Source of the DNA: Hyphomonadaceae bacterium UBA4763
GTDB taxonomy: Bacteria; Pseudomonadota; Alphaproteobacteria; Caulobacterales; Aquidulcibacteraceae
DNA length: 44,920 bases
Direction of reading: 5' to 3'
Assembly: GCA_002403455.1 (NCBI GenBank)
Contig: DHHV01000039.1
Location: forward strand, 1 to 44,920
The notes under the pieces were generated by a model. That model worked only from the letters and a program-made list of their open reading frames with translations. It did no database searches and had not been told where the DNA came from. The position numbers were made by a program, and so were the translations under genes. Below, in pieces: positions 8,252 to 16,609 of the stretch (positions within the stretch are counted from its first letter, which is position 1; each line of letters opens with the position of its first letter).

Positions 8252-9862
8252 TTACAATCGCGCAACGCCAAAGCTATTTGGCCGCAAAGCGCGCGTCTTG
8301 GCTTCGGCGACGGTGTCGAGACAAAAGGCCAGCACGTTTCGGGAATCGCGCGGGTCGATCAGGCCATCATCCCACAGCCGGGCGGTGGCGAACAACGCCT
8401 CGCTTTCTAGGTCATAGCGCGCGACAATCGTTGTCGCCATGGCGTCGAGCGCCGCGTGATCCGGTTCTGCGCCCCGAGCGCGCGCGCCTTCCTCCGCCAC
8501 GATCCGCATGGTTTTGGCGGCCTGCTCGCCGCCCATCACGGCGATGCGGTTATTCGGCCAGGCGAAGATAAAGTCTGGCCCAAACGCCCGTCCGCACATG
8601 CCGTAATTGCCCGCCCCGAACGACGCGCCGACATGTAACGTGATCTTCGGAACGGTCATGTTCGACACCGCTTGGATCATTTTGGAGCCGTGCTTAACAA
8701 TGCCGCGCTGCTCGGCGTCGGTTCCAACCAAGAACCCGGTGGTGTTCTGCAGGAAAATGACCGGCGTGTCCGCCTGGCACATCAATTGGATGAATTGGGC
8801 GGCCTTGACGGCGCCATCGGCGTCGATCGGCCCGTTATTCGAGATAATCCCGATTGCATGGCCGGCGATTTCGGCCTGGGTGCAAACGGTGTGGACGCCA
8901 AAGCCGTCCTTAAAGCCGACCATGTCCGAGCCATCCACCAGCCGCGCGATCAACTCGCGCGAGTCATAGGGCTTGCGGTAATCAACGGGTACAACACCCA
9001 GCAGCTCGTCGATATCATAGGCTGGGGCGCGGAAAATCCGCGTCAAGCCCGGCGCGTCGCGATTCCATTGCAGCCGCGCGACAATCTCGCGCCCGATCCG
9101 CAGGCCATCGGCGTCGTTCTCGGCGATAAAATCGGCCGTGCCGGCCACGTGATAATGCATTTCCGCGCCGCCGAGCTGTTCGTCGGTGGCGATCTCGCCG
9201 GTCGCCGCTTTCAGCAAGGGCGGGCCGGCCAGAAAAACTTTGGTGCGGCCGCGAATGGCGATGACATAATCCGACAGCCCCGTCTGATAGGCCCCGCCGG
9301 CGGTCGAGGACCCATGCACGACGGAAATGACCGGGCAGCCCGCCGCCGACAACCGCGCCAAATTGGCGAAGGTCTGGCCGCCCGGCACGAACAAATCGGC
9401 CTGGCGAAACAGGTTCGCGCCGGCGCTTTCGATCAATTGGACGTAAGGCAATCTCTGTTGCAGCGCGATGGCTTGGCCGCGCAGCGCTTTATGAACGCCC
9501 ATCGGCGTCGCCGCGCCACCTTTGATGCCACTGTCCGACGCGGTGACGAAGCAGCGCACGCCGTGGATAAAGCCGATCCCGGCAATGCCGCCGCCCGAAG
9601 CGCTCGCCGCGTCGTCATCATGCATATTATACCCGGCAAGTGTCGACAATTCGAGGAACGGGGCGCCGCGATCAAGCAGTCGGGCAAGTCTGTCGCGTGG
9701 CAATAATTGACCCCGTTTGTCAAATTTTGGCTTAGAGCGCGCTGAAGTTTCGACAATATTGCGCTCGAGCGCCCGAAATTCTTCGATCAACCTCAGGTGT
9801 TGATCGCGATTTTCCGTATAATTCTTTGACAAAACATCAATCTGACTTTGGAAAACGGGCAT
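8252..9862 (-). CDS. atuC: Acyl-CoA carboxylase carboxyltransferase subunit, AtuC-like
   Basis: Beta subunit that moves the carboxyl group from biotin to the acyl-CoA. 536 residues with tandem crotonase-like halves: N half with SASGGGIAGIGFIHG and HGSSTAGGAYQTGLSDYVI, C half with FGAGNYGMCGRAFGPDF and AVMGGEQAAKTM. Methylcrotonyl-CoA carboxylases carry a DH(F/Y)A stretch near the acyl pocket; here it reads MHYHVAGTADFIAENDAD, closer to geranyl-CoA carboxylase. The start ATG at 9862 has GGAGAAAGG upstream. It is the first gene of the operon; the 210 bp before it separate it from the co-directional hlyD-like gene and should hold the promoter, though I see no convincing -35/-10 pair. Confidence 0.82.
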   Translation of the reverse strand: MPVFQSQIDVLSKNYTENRDQHLRLIEEFRALERNIVETSARSKPKFDKRGQLLPRDRLARLLDRGAPFLELSTLAGYNMHDDDAASASGGGIAGIGFIHGVRCFVTASDSGIKGGAATPMGVHKALRGQAIALQQRLPYVQLIESAGANLFRQADLFVPGGQTFANLARLSAAGCPVISVVHGSSTAGGAYQTGLSDYVIAIRGRTKVFLAGPPLLKAATGEIATDEQLGGAEMHYHVAGTADFIAENDADGLRIGREIVARLQWNRDAPGLTRIFRAPAYDIDELLGVVPVDYRKPYDSRELIARLVDGSDMVGFKDGFGVHTVCTQAEIAGHAIGIISNNGPIDADGAVKAAQFIQLMCQADTPVIFLQNTTGFLVGTDAEQRGIVKHGSKMIQAVSNMTVPKITLHVGASFGAGNYGMCGRAFGPDFIFAWPNNRIAVMGGEQAAKTMRIVAEEGARARGAEPDHAALDAMATTIVARYDLESEALFATARLWDDGLIDPRDSRNVLAFCLDTVAEAKTRALRPNSFGVARL

Positions 9863-10072
9863 CCAATATCGCCTTTCTCCAGATTGATCATCGGAAAACG
9901 GAATGGTAACCTAAAGTTATATTTCCACGAAATCCGTACGACGACCATTTAAGAAAAGCAAGTCCGCCGTTTGTTGCCGCAAATCGCACGCTATCGCAGC
10001 TTTATAGCAATCTGAAAAAAGGCGGGATCGCGTCATCAATTGTTGTTAGCGAAAAATCGCGCCGCAATGCCG

Positions 10073-11389
10073 TCAAAGCGACGCAACGCCCCGCGAGAAA
10101 GATTGCGCAATCGGCTCGACAAAATAATCGAGCGCCGTGCGGCTGCGACCCGAATAGATGAACACTTCGACCGGCATGCCGGGGATAATCTCGAGATTGC
10201 GGGCGCGGGCGAGTTCGGCCGGATCCACCGAAATGCGCGCTTCATAGAACTGAGCGCCGGTATCGGGATCGGTCTTCAAATCGGCGCTGACGCCGACCAC
10301 TTCACCCGCGAGGCGTGGCGACAACCAGGATCGATAGGCCGCGAGCCGCGTGCGCACATTCTGCCCCTCATAGACCGCGTCGCGATCGCCGGGCCGGATG
10401 CGCACATTGGCGAGCATATCGCCCTCTTTGGGGACGATTTCCATGATGGCTTCACCCGGCCGCACGACGCCGCCGCGCGTTGCAAAACGCAGATTCAGCA
10501 CTTCGCCAGATACCGGCGCGGCGACAATGGCGCGGTCGATCACGTCCTGCGCGGCGAATAATTCTTGCTCCACCGTCAACAAGTCAGCGCGGGCTTGGGC
10601 GAGATCTCCGGCGATTTCTTGCGCAAATTCGGCGCGGCGCTGGGCGATTTGATTGGTCATGTCGACCGATTGCGCAGCGGCGTCTTGGCGTTCGGCGTTG
10701 AGGCGCGCGATCTCGCCCTCGCCATTGGCGACATTGCGCTCGAGCGTCGTGACCTGGTCGCGGCGGGCAAGGCGCTGCGCGAACAACTCGCTGACCAGAG
10801 CCAGCTCTTCTTGCGCAGCGGCAAGCGCCCGGCGGGCGATGTCAATCTGACCGGCGCGCAAATCACGGGTCGTCAAGGCGGCCTGCCGTCGATCGTTTAA
10901 CAGCGCGATATCGGCCGCCAGGCGTTGGCGCTGCTGATTGAAGACGCTGCGCTCGCGCCCGACAATGTCGGCGCGGTCGTCCTCGCTCAATGCAAGATCG
11001 GCGATCACGGCGAAATCGGGGGCCGCCGTATTGCTTTGCAAAGCCGACAGTCGGGCGATGCCGGCCCGCAGCGCCGCCAGCCGCTTGATCGTTTGCTCGC
11101 GATTAGCGAGCGACGCCGCCCCTGTCATCACCACCAGTGGCTGGCCAGCCTCGACGCGGTCGCCTTCGCGGACCTTCAACTCGGCGATGATGCCGCCTTC
11201 CAAATGCTGCACGACTTTGCGGTTGTCTTGCACCACGACCGAGCCCGTCGCCGCGACGCCCTCTTTCAGCGGCGCGAAAGCCGCCCAGACCAGGAAGCCG
11301 CCCAAACCGAGCACGCAGGCCAGCCCCATTTTGCGCGTCATCGGATCGCGCCAAGGAAACAAGGCCGGTTCGATTGCCGCTTCGCTCAT
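10073..11389 (-). CDS. HlyD/PrtE-family membrane-fusion protein of a type I secretion system
   Basis: Periplasmic adaptor linking an inner-membrane ABC exporter to an outer-membrane TolC-type channel. 438 residues: a short cytoplasmic N-terminus, one membrane segment near residues 22-42 (CVLGLGGFLVWAAFAPL), a first lipoyl half-motif (HLEGGIIAELKVREGDRVEAG), a long alpha-helical coiled-coil hairpin (about 95-280), a second lipoyl/beta-barrel part (AAPVSGEVLNL) and the typical C-terminal TALDYFVEPIAQ. ATG 11389 overlaps the stop of the exporter gene (ATGA), so the two proteins are translationally coupled. No TolC-type gene is in the window, so the outer-membrane part must be encoded elsewhere. 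Confidence 0.93.
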   Translation of the reverse strand: MSEAAIEPALFPWRDPMTRKMGLACVLGLGGFLVWAAFAPLKEGVAATGSVVVQDNRKVVQHLEGGIIAELKVREGDRVEAGQPLVVMTGAASLANREQTIKRLAALRAGIARLSALQSNTAAPDFAVIADLALSEDDRADIVGRERSVFNQQRQRLAADIALLNDRRQAALTTRDLRAGQIDIARRALAAAQEELALVSELFAQRLARRDQVTTLERNVANGEGEIARLNAERQDAAAQSVDMTNQIAQRRAEFAQEIAGDLAQARADLLTVEQELFAAQDVIDRAIVAAPVSGEVLNLRFATRGGVVRPGEAIMEIVPKEGDMLANVRIRPGDRDAVYEGQNVRTRLAAYRSWLSPRLAGEVVGVSADLKTDPDTGAQFYEARISVDPAELARARNLEIIPGMPVEVFIYSGRSRTALDYFVEPIAQSFSRGVASL

Positions 11390-13140
11390 GCGCCGGAGGC
11401 CCCATTATCGCTTGCACGCGCCACGATCCGGCGTCCGGTCGGCGCCGCGGTCGGTTGGGCTTTTTCCTCGGCGAAATACTCGGCCGGCGATTGAGCGACC
11501 AACGCGCCTTTGCGAATGGTCAAGACGCCATGGGTATTGGCGATCACGCGCGGATCATGGGTGGCGATAATGCTGATCCCGCCTTGCGCGGCATGGGCCA
11601 GGATCGCGTTGATCACCAAACCGGTCGCGTCGCGATCGAGATTGGCGGTCGGCTCGTCCAGCGCCAAGAACAAGGGCCGGCCGAAAAAGGCGCGCGCCAA
11701 CCCGATCATCTGCCGTTGCCCCGCCGACAACGCCACCCCGCCCGGGCCGATCAGGGTGTCATAACCCTTTGGCAAGGTGACGATCATCTCATGCGCGCCG
11801 ACCATTTTGGCGGCGGTGAAGGCGTCGGCCTCGCGCCCCTCGTGAAAGCGGGCGATATTGTCGATGACGCTGCCGGGCAACAATTCCACCGCTTGCGGCA
11901 GATAGCCAACGTAAAGACCGCGATCGGCGCTATCCCAGGCATGCATGTCGAGGCCGTCAAAGCGGACACTCCCCGATTGCGGCGGCCACACCCCGATCAA
12001 GGTTTGCAACAAACTGGTTTTGCCAGCCCCGTTGGCCCCGACCAACGCCAAGGCGCGCGGCCCGGTAATCTCCAATCCGAACGGGCGCAAAAGCGGCTCG
12101 CGCGCGCCCGGCGCGGCGATCTCCAGCCGATCGATGGTGATCTTGGCCGTGGGCGTCGGCACGGGCGTTGCACTTTCCGCTGCGTCTACAGCGCCAAAGG
12201 CCGACGCAAGGCTGCCCCAGGCGCGCCGCGCCAGCTCGATCCCACGCCAAGCGCCAACGATCTGGTCGATCGGGCCCAAGGCACGCGCGCTAATGATGCT
12301 GGCGGCGATGATCGCGCCAGCCGACATTTCTTGACCGATCACCAAGGCCGCCCCGAGCCCAAGGATCGCCATTTGCAGGATCAACCGGAACGCGCGCGAC
12401 AGACTGGAAAAACCGCCGTCAGCCGAATGGGTGGCGAGCGCCGCCGCTTCGGCCGCATCGCGCGTGCGCCGCCAGCGGGCATAGACCCGGTCGATCAGGC
12501 CCATCGCGACAATCGCAGAGCGCTGGCGGCTGATGCTGAGCGCCAAATCCTGCGCGGCGTTTTGGTCGAGCGCTGTTTTCGCGCCGCTGCGCCGCGTGAC
12601 CATTTCCGCCAGCACCGCCAGCCCGACCAAGATCGCCGCCCCGACCAAGCCGACCGCGCCAATCAACGGGTGGATCAAGAACATCAGGGCCAGAAAAAAC
12701 GGGGAAAAGCCGAGGTCAAAGAAGGCAAGGATCGTTCCGGTCTGCAAGGTTTGTTGCACGCGCGCCAGATCGCCGAGCCGTTGGGCGAGCCCGCCGGCGG
12801 CGCTCGGGTTCTGCGCAAAATCCTGGAACAATCTTTTGGTGGCGACCCTATCGAAAAAATGCGCCGCCAACGCAGCAACGCGGCGCCGGCCGGCTTCCGC
12901 CGCGGCGTAGATGCACAGCAAAAACAAGGCGATCAGCGTCAACCAACCGAGCGTGTCGAGCGAGCCCGACAACAACACTCGGTCATAGATTTGCAGCATG
13001 TAAATCGGCGAAACCAGCAGCAGAATATTGACCGCAAGGCTGAACCAAAACAACGACCAAGCATGACGCTTGGCGACATGAAACATGCCAAACAGCCAAG
13101 TGGAAAGCGATGGTTCTGCGCTGGGCGCTTCGGTTTTCAT
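11386..13140 (-). CDS. PrtD-family type I secretion ABC exporter (ATPase/permease)
   Basis: Energises one-step export of RTX proteins. About 584 residues from ATG 13140 (MKTEAPSAEP); a second ATG is at 13143, and a TTG at 13197 would add an unlikely tail. Transmembrane domain with about six helices (residues 20-290: LFWFSLAVNILLLVSPIYML and others), then the nucleotide-binding domain: Walker A GANGAGKTSLL near 360, signature LSAGQRQMIGLARA near 468, Walker B LFLALDEPTANLD, H-loop ATHD. No N-terminal peptidase C39 domain, so the cargo has a C-terminal, uncleaved signal, which fits RTX cargo. It lies 127 bp after the RTX gene and is coupled to the fusion-protein gene. Confidence 0.93.
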   Translation of the reverse strand: MKTEAPSAEPSLSTWLFGMFHVAKRHAWSLFWFSLAVNILLLVSPIYMLQIYDRVLLSGSLDTLGWLTLIALFLLCIYAAAEAGRRRVAALAAHFFDRVATKRLFQDFAQNPSAAGGLAQRLGDLARVQQTLQTGTILAFFDLGFSPFFLALMFLIHPLIGAVGLVGAAILVGLAVLAEMVTRRSGAKTALDQNAAQDLALSISRQRSAIVAMGLIDRVYARWRRTRDAAEAAALATHSADGGFSSLSRAFRLILQMAILGLGAALVIGQEMSAGAIIAASIISARALGPIDQIVGAWRGIELARRAWGSLASAFGAVDAAESATPVPTPTAKITIDRLEIAAPGAREPLLRPFGLEITGPRALALVGANGAGKTSLLQTLIGVWPPQSGSVRFDGLDMHAWDSADRGLYVGYLPQAVELLPGSVIDNIARFHEGREADAFTAAKMVGAHEMIVTLPKGYDTLIGPGGVALSAGQRQMIGLARAFFGRPLFLALDEPTANLDRDATGLVINAILAHAAQGGISIIATHDPRVIANTHGVLTIRKGALVAQSPAEYFAEEKAQPTAAPTGRRIVARASDNGASGA

Positions 13141-13267
13141 CATGGGTGCGATGTTACCTGAACTCTTCAGTGTTTGATAGCAGCAAGACGCCCCCAATTT
13201 TGCTGCTACTCATTTCATCATATCGGACAATCCCCCCGCTTTCGGCGGCAGGGACGATCGGAGAATG

Positions 13268-16200
13268 TCAGACCCCGCCGGTGATGTCCGGGACCGTCAC
13301 AACTGGGGTAACGTCGTCGCCTTGGTTGAACCCAGGGACGATCGCAATCGGGTTCGCAAAGAGGTCTGCTGAACCGGCTGGCAGCGCAACATCCGTGTCC
13401 GCCGCGACCTCAATCGCATCGCCGAATTGCGCGGTCGATACCACTGGGTCATCCGCAGAATTGGGCGAGGTTGGCGGCGCATCGGGGTCAAGTGGATCCA
13501 AGCCGCCCGGCGGCAGTGGCGGGGTAAAGCCAATGAAGTTCGCTGCGGTCAAGTCGCTGGGCGCGACCCCAGACAGGGTCAGCGTATTTCCGGAGCTGAA
13601 GGTGATGATCGTGCCGCCAGCGCCATCGCTGACGGCCAAGGCCAGAGCTGCGGCGGGGGACAAACCGAGCGCCGAAACGTCGATGAGGTCCGACGCAGTG
13701 GCAAAATCGGTAACGACATCTGCGCCCGAGTTCGCGCCGATAAAAAACGTGTCTGCGCTTGCCCCACCCGTCAAGGTGTCATTTCCGGCGCCGCCATCGA
13801 GAATATCAAACCCATCGCCGCCATTCAGTGTGTCATTGCCGCCCTCGCCGTTCAGAATATCGTCACCGCCGAGACCAGATAACATGTTGGCGCCGTCATT
13901 GCCGGTGAGAATGTCGCTTGCCGTGCTCGAGCCGGTGACATTCTCGATCGCGATCAGGACATCGCCATTCGACGCTGTCGCATCGCCATCGTCGTCCAAA
14001 TCAACGGTGATCCCCGCCGTTGAAGCTGTGAACAGCGCCGTATCAACGCCTGCGCCGCCATCCAGCGTGTCAACGCCGCCAAAGCCGTGCAGGCTGTCGT
14101 TACCAATGCCGCCAGTCAGGACATTGGCCTCGTTATTGCCGAATAGGCTGTCGTCAAACGCCGTGCCGATAACGTTCTCGATGTCGTCGAGCTCGAACAA
14201 GGTCGTGCCGCCGGATGCTGGCGGCGCGGTCAGCACCCCACCCTCTTGGCTTGGCGTGCCGGTCGCCCCGGCCGAGAACGTGTCAAGATCAACGATAATC
14301 CCCGTCGTTCGGCCCGAGAAGTCAACCGTGTCGATCCCGTCGCCGCCATCGATGTCGTCAATTCCGTCCGAATTGAGGACGTCATTCCCGCCGAGACCCA
14401 CGAGCACATCATTGCCGCCCGCCCCAGTTATGATGTTGGCATTTTCATCTCCGGTCAGCACGTCGCCCGCCGCCGAGCCGACGAGGTTTTCAATGCCAAC
14501 CAAATCTTGCGAGGCCGCCGCGCCGACCGCTGTCACCGTGAAGTCGAGCGTGTAACCCAAGGTCGCCGGACCCAATTGCTGGATCAGGAACGTATACGTC
14601 CCCGCCGCGAGGCCCGCCGCGCCGTCAAAGCCGATGAACGCCTCTGGCGGAACCAGGCCGCCGCCCGCGCCCAAGGCCGGCAGAATATTCGTTCCCGTTA
14701 GAGCTGCCGCGCCTGTGCCATTGCCGAAATTGGCCAGGCCCAGCAACACGCTGGGGTCAAAGCCCGCCGCCAACGCATCAGCCGGGAACGTCGCGCCTTC
14801 TACGACAGCCAAGAAACCGACGTCATCGGTCGACAGCAAACCAGACAAAGTCAAGCTCGACAACACAAAGCCTTCCGGCACGGTGATCGTGACGATGTCG
14901 ACGTCTTGCGGCGGCAAAGGCGGCGCGCCTGCGGCGGCATTGGCGACGACATTGGTGATCCGGCTGACGCCCGCGCCCAAGGTGAACGCCGTCGGCGCCG
15001 CTCCCGAGCCGGACAAATCCGTCGACCCGTTATTCAACACCGTCACCGCATCCAGCGCGCCGGTGAACAAATTGGCGTGGACAGCTGTCGTAAACTGCGC
15101 GCTGTCATTGCCCGCGCCGCCATTCAGGACATCAAGACCATCCGAAATCAGCGTGTCATTGCCATCGCCGCCGAGCAATGTGTCAACACCAACATCGCCA
15201 TTTAGAACATCATCGCCGCCGAGGCCGGCGAGGAGATCATCGCCGCCACCGCCAACCAACACATTCAGGCCATTATCGCCGCTGATCTGATCAGCGAAAT
15301 CCGATCCGGTAACGTTCTCAAAATTCGCCAGTGTTGAAGAAGATGTCGCGCCTAAATTGACGTTGAAACCAAAGGTCACGCCTTGCTCTTCGTCGGATAT
15401 GACCAAGAATGGCTGGCCAGTCGGGCTTTCCGCTGCAGGGATAAAGATTAGACCTTCCGGCGCAGTCAAATCATCGAGATCATCGGTCAATGGGAAGCCG
15501 CCCGGAACGGGCACGTTGATGAAGCCGAGCAATTCCGCGGAAATCTGTGGCGCAACGCCATTCACGCCGGTGCCGTTGACGAGGTCTAGCGCAAAGGCGA
15601 GCACGCCGGCGCTGCGCTCCAGACCGACAAACAAGATCGTCTGACCGTCAATGACCCCGACTGTTACCGCTTCCGGTTCCGGGCCCGCGTCATCCGAACG
15701 GGAGTCATTGAAGAAAAGTGGGAAGACTTCGCCAATGGCTTGCTCGATCAAATTGGCCGAGTTGAAGACCAAATTGCCCGCCGTGTCGAAGATTGAGAAA
15801 GAGCGGCCGCCAAAGGCGACGATGCGCTCAACGAGCCCGTTATTGTCGAGATCGCCCTGCTGCAGCGAAATCTCAAGGTCGCCGATCCCGTCGCCATTAT
15901 CTTGGATGAAGTCAATTTCTTCGACCGTGAAGAAGTTTGGATCGAGGTCAATCGCTCCCGCGTCCGCGTCGAACACGTCAAAATCACGCCCATCGCCTTC
16001 ATTGGCCGAAACGACAAACGTCAAGCCACCCAGCGTGAACGAATCCAACCCATCTGGCTGGAACAGCGCGATCGCCGTTGTCAGCGATGCAGGAATAACA
16101 GCCGGGCTAAAGAAGCCATTGTCGTCATTGCCATCGATCGGGATTGTTTCAAGATTCACCGAACCGAGCGGGACCAAATCGATGATCGAAGGGGTCGGAT

Positions 16201-16609
16201 TGGCGATATCGACGATCAGCAGCGCATTGTTCTCTTGTACCGATACGAAGGCCAATTGCCCGTCTGGAGAGATCGTGACGAACTCGGGCTCGAGGTCCTG
16301 CGCCACCGTGAAATCGACGCCCGCCTCGTCGCTTTGCGCTTGACCGAACAGGATCAAGCCTTCGGTAACCAACGCCGTTTGCTGGGCGTTGAATTGTGTC
16401 AGCGTCAGCGTGTTCACCGTGCTGGCCGTCAGATTGGACGCATTCAGTGTGATGACCGAGATCGAGCCTTCCGGATCAACACCGCCATCCGCTTCTCCTT
16501 CATTGGCGACCACGATGCGATTGCCCTGCGGGTTAAAGGCCAAGCTGTCCGGCAAAGCGCCAACTGTAAAGGTAGCGACCGGCGTCGATGTGGACGTCAA
16601 ACCGGCCAA
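13268..16609 (-). CDS. RTX giant protein, 3' segment (after frameshift)
   Basis: C-terminal part of a secreted calcium-binding RTX protein, separated from its 5' part by a frameshift; the TTG at 16609 is only where the frame can formally begin. It opens with the rest of a choice-of-anchor-I beta-propeller (VGALPDSLAFNPQGNRIVV, DPEGSISVI, GPEPEAVTVG). RTX nonapeptide blocks (GGDGNDTL types) follow. About 150 residues without RTX repeats are inserted, roughly 14500-15080. Next comes a diverged third copy of the 201-residue repeat, the last RTX block (GGAGNDTLTGGASADTFFIG), and an uncharged C-terminus expected to hold the type I secretion signal. The PrtD-type exporter gene follows on the same strand. 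Confidence 0.85.
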   Translation of the reverse strand: MAGLTSTSTPVATFTVGALPDSLAFNPQGNRIVVANEGEADGGVDPEGSISVITLNASNLTASTVNTLTLTQFNAQQTALVTEGLILFGQAQSDEAGVDFTVAQDLEPEFVTISPDGQLAFVSVQENNALLIVDIANPTPSIIDLVPLGSVNLETIPIDGNDDNGFFSPAVIPASLTTAIALFQPDGLDSFTLGGLTFVVSANEGDGRDFDVFDADAGAIDLDPNFFTVEEIDFIQDNGDGIGDLEISLQQGDLDNNGLVERIVAFGGRSFSIFDTAGNLVFNSANLIEQAIGEVFPLFFNDSRSDDAGPEPEAVTVGVIDGQTILFVGLERSAGVLAFALDLVNGTGVNGVAPQISAELLGFINVPVPGGFPLTDDLDDLTAPEGLIFIPAAESPTGQPFLVISDEEQGVTFGFNVNLGATSSSTLANFENVTGSDFADQISGDNGLNVLVGGGGDDLLAGLGGDDVLNGDVGVDTLLGGDGNDTLISDGLDVLNGGAGNDSAQFTTAVHANLFTGALDAVTVLNNGSTDLSGSGAAPTAFTLGAGVSRITNVVANAAAGAPPLPPQDVDIVTITVPEGFVLSSLTLSGLLSTDDVGFLAVVEGATFPADALAAGFDPSVLLGLANFGNGTGAAALTGTNILPALGAGGGLVPPEAFIGFDGAAGLAAGTYTFLIQQLGPATLGYTLDFTVTAVGAAASQDLVGIENLVGSAAGDVLTGDENANIITGAGGNDVLVGLGGNDVLNSDGIDDIDGGDGIDTVDFSGRTTGIIVDLDTFSAGATGTPSQEGGVLTAPPASGGTTLFELDDIENVIGTAFDDSLFGNNEANVLTGGIGNDSLHGFGGVDTLDGGAGVDTALFTASTAGITVDLDDDGDATASNGDVLIAIENVTGSSTASDILTGNDGANMLSGLGGDDILNGEGGNDTLNGGDGFDILDGGAGNDTLTGGASADTFFIGANSGADVVTDFATASDLIDVSALGLSPAAALALAVSDGAGGTIITFSSGNTLTLSGVAPSDLTAANFIGFTPPLPPGGLDPLDPDAPPTSPNSADDPVVSTAQFGDAIEVAADTDVALPAGSADLFANPIAIVPGFNQGDDVTPVVTVPDITGGV

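Noticed and set aside
8672..9706. 344-codon plus-strand open frame opposite the carboxyltransferase gene
   Set aside because: Shadow frame; the minus strand shows both crotonase halves of the carboxyltransferase.
3267..9862. Leucine (liu) degradation operon
   Set aside because: Gene order is C-D-E-F, the beta subunit lacks the MCC-like acyl-pocket stretch, the hydratase lacks IPGGGGTQRL, and no HMG-CoA lyase is present; still the main alternative.
11374..13161. 595-codon plus-strand open frame opposite the ABC exporter
   Set aside because: The minus strand encodes complete Walker, signature and membrane motifs; this frame has none.
16533..16609. Programmed ribosomal frameshift between the two RTX frames
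   Set aside because: No X-XXY-YYZ slippery site or downstream pseudoknot is evident; a simple extra base in a homopolymer explains both frames.
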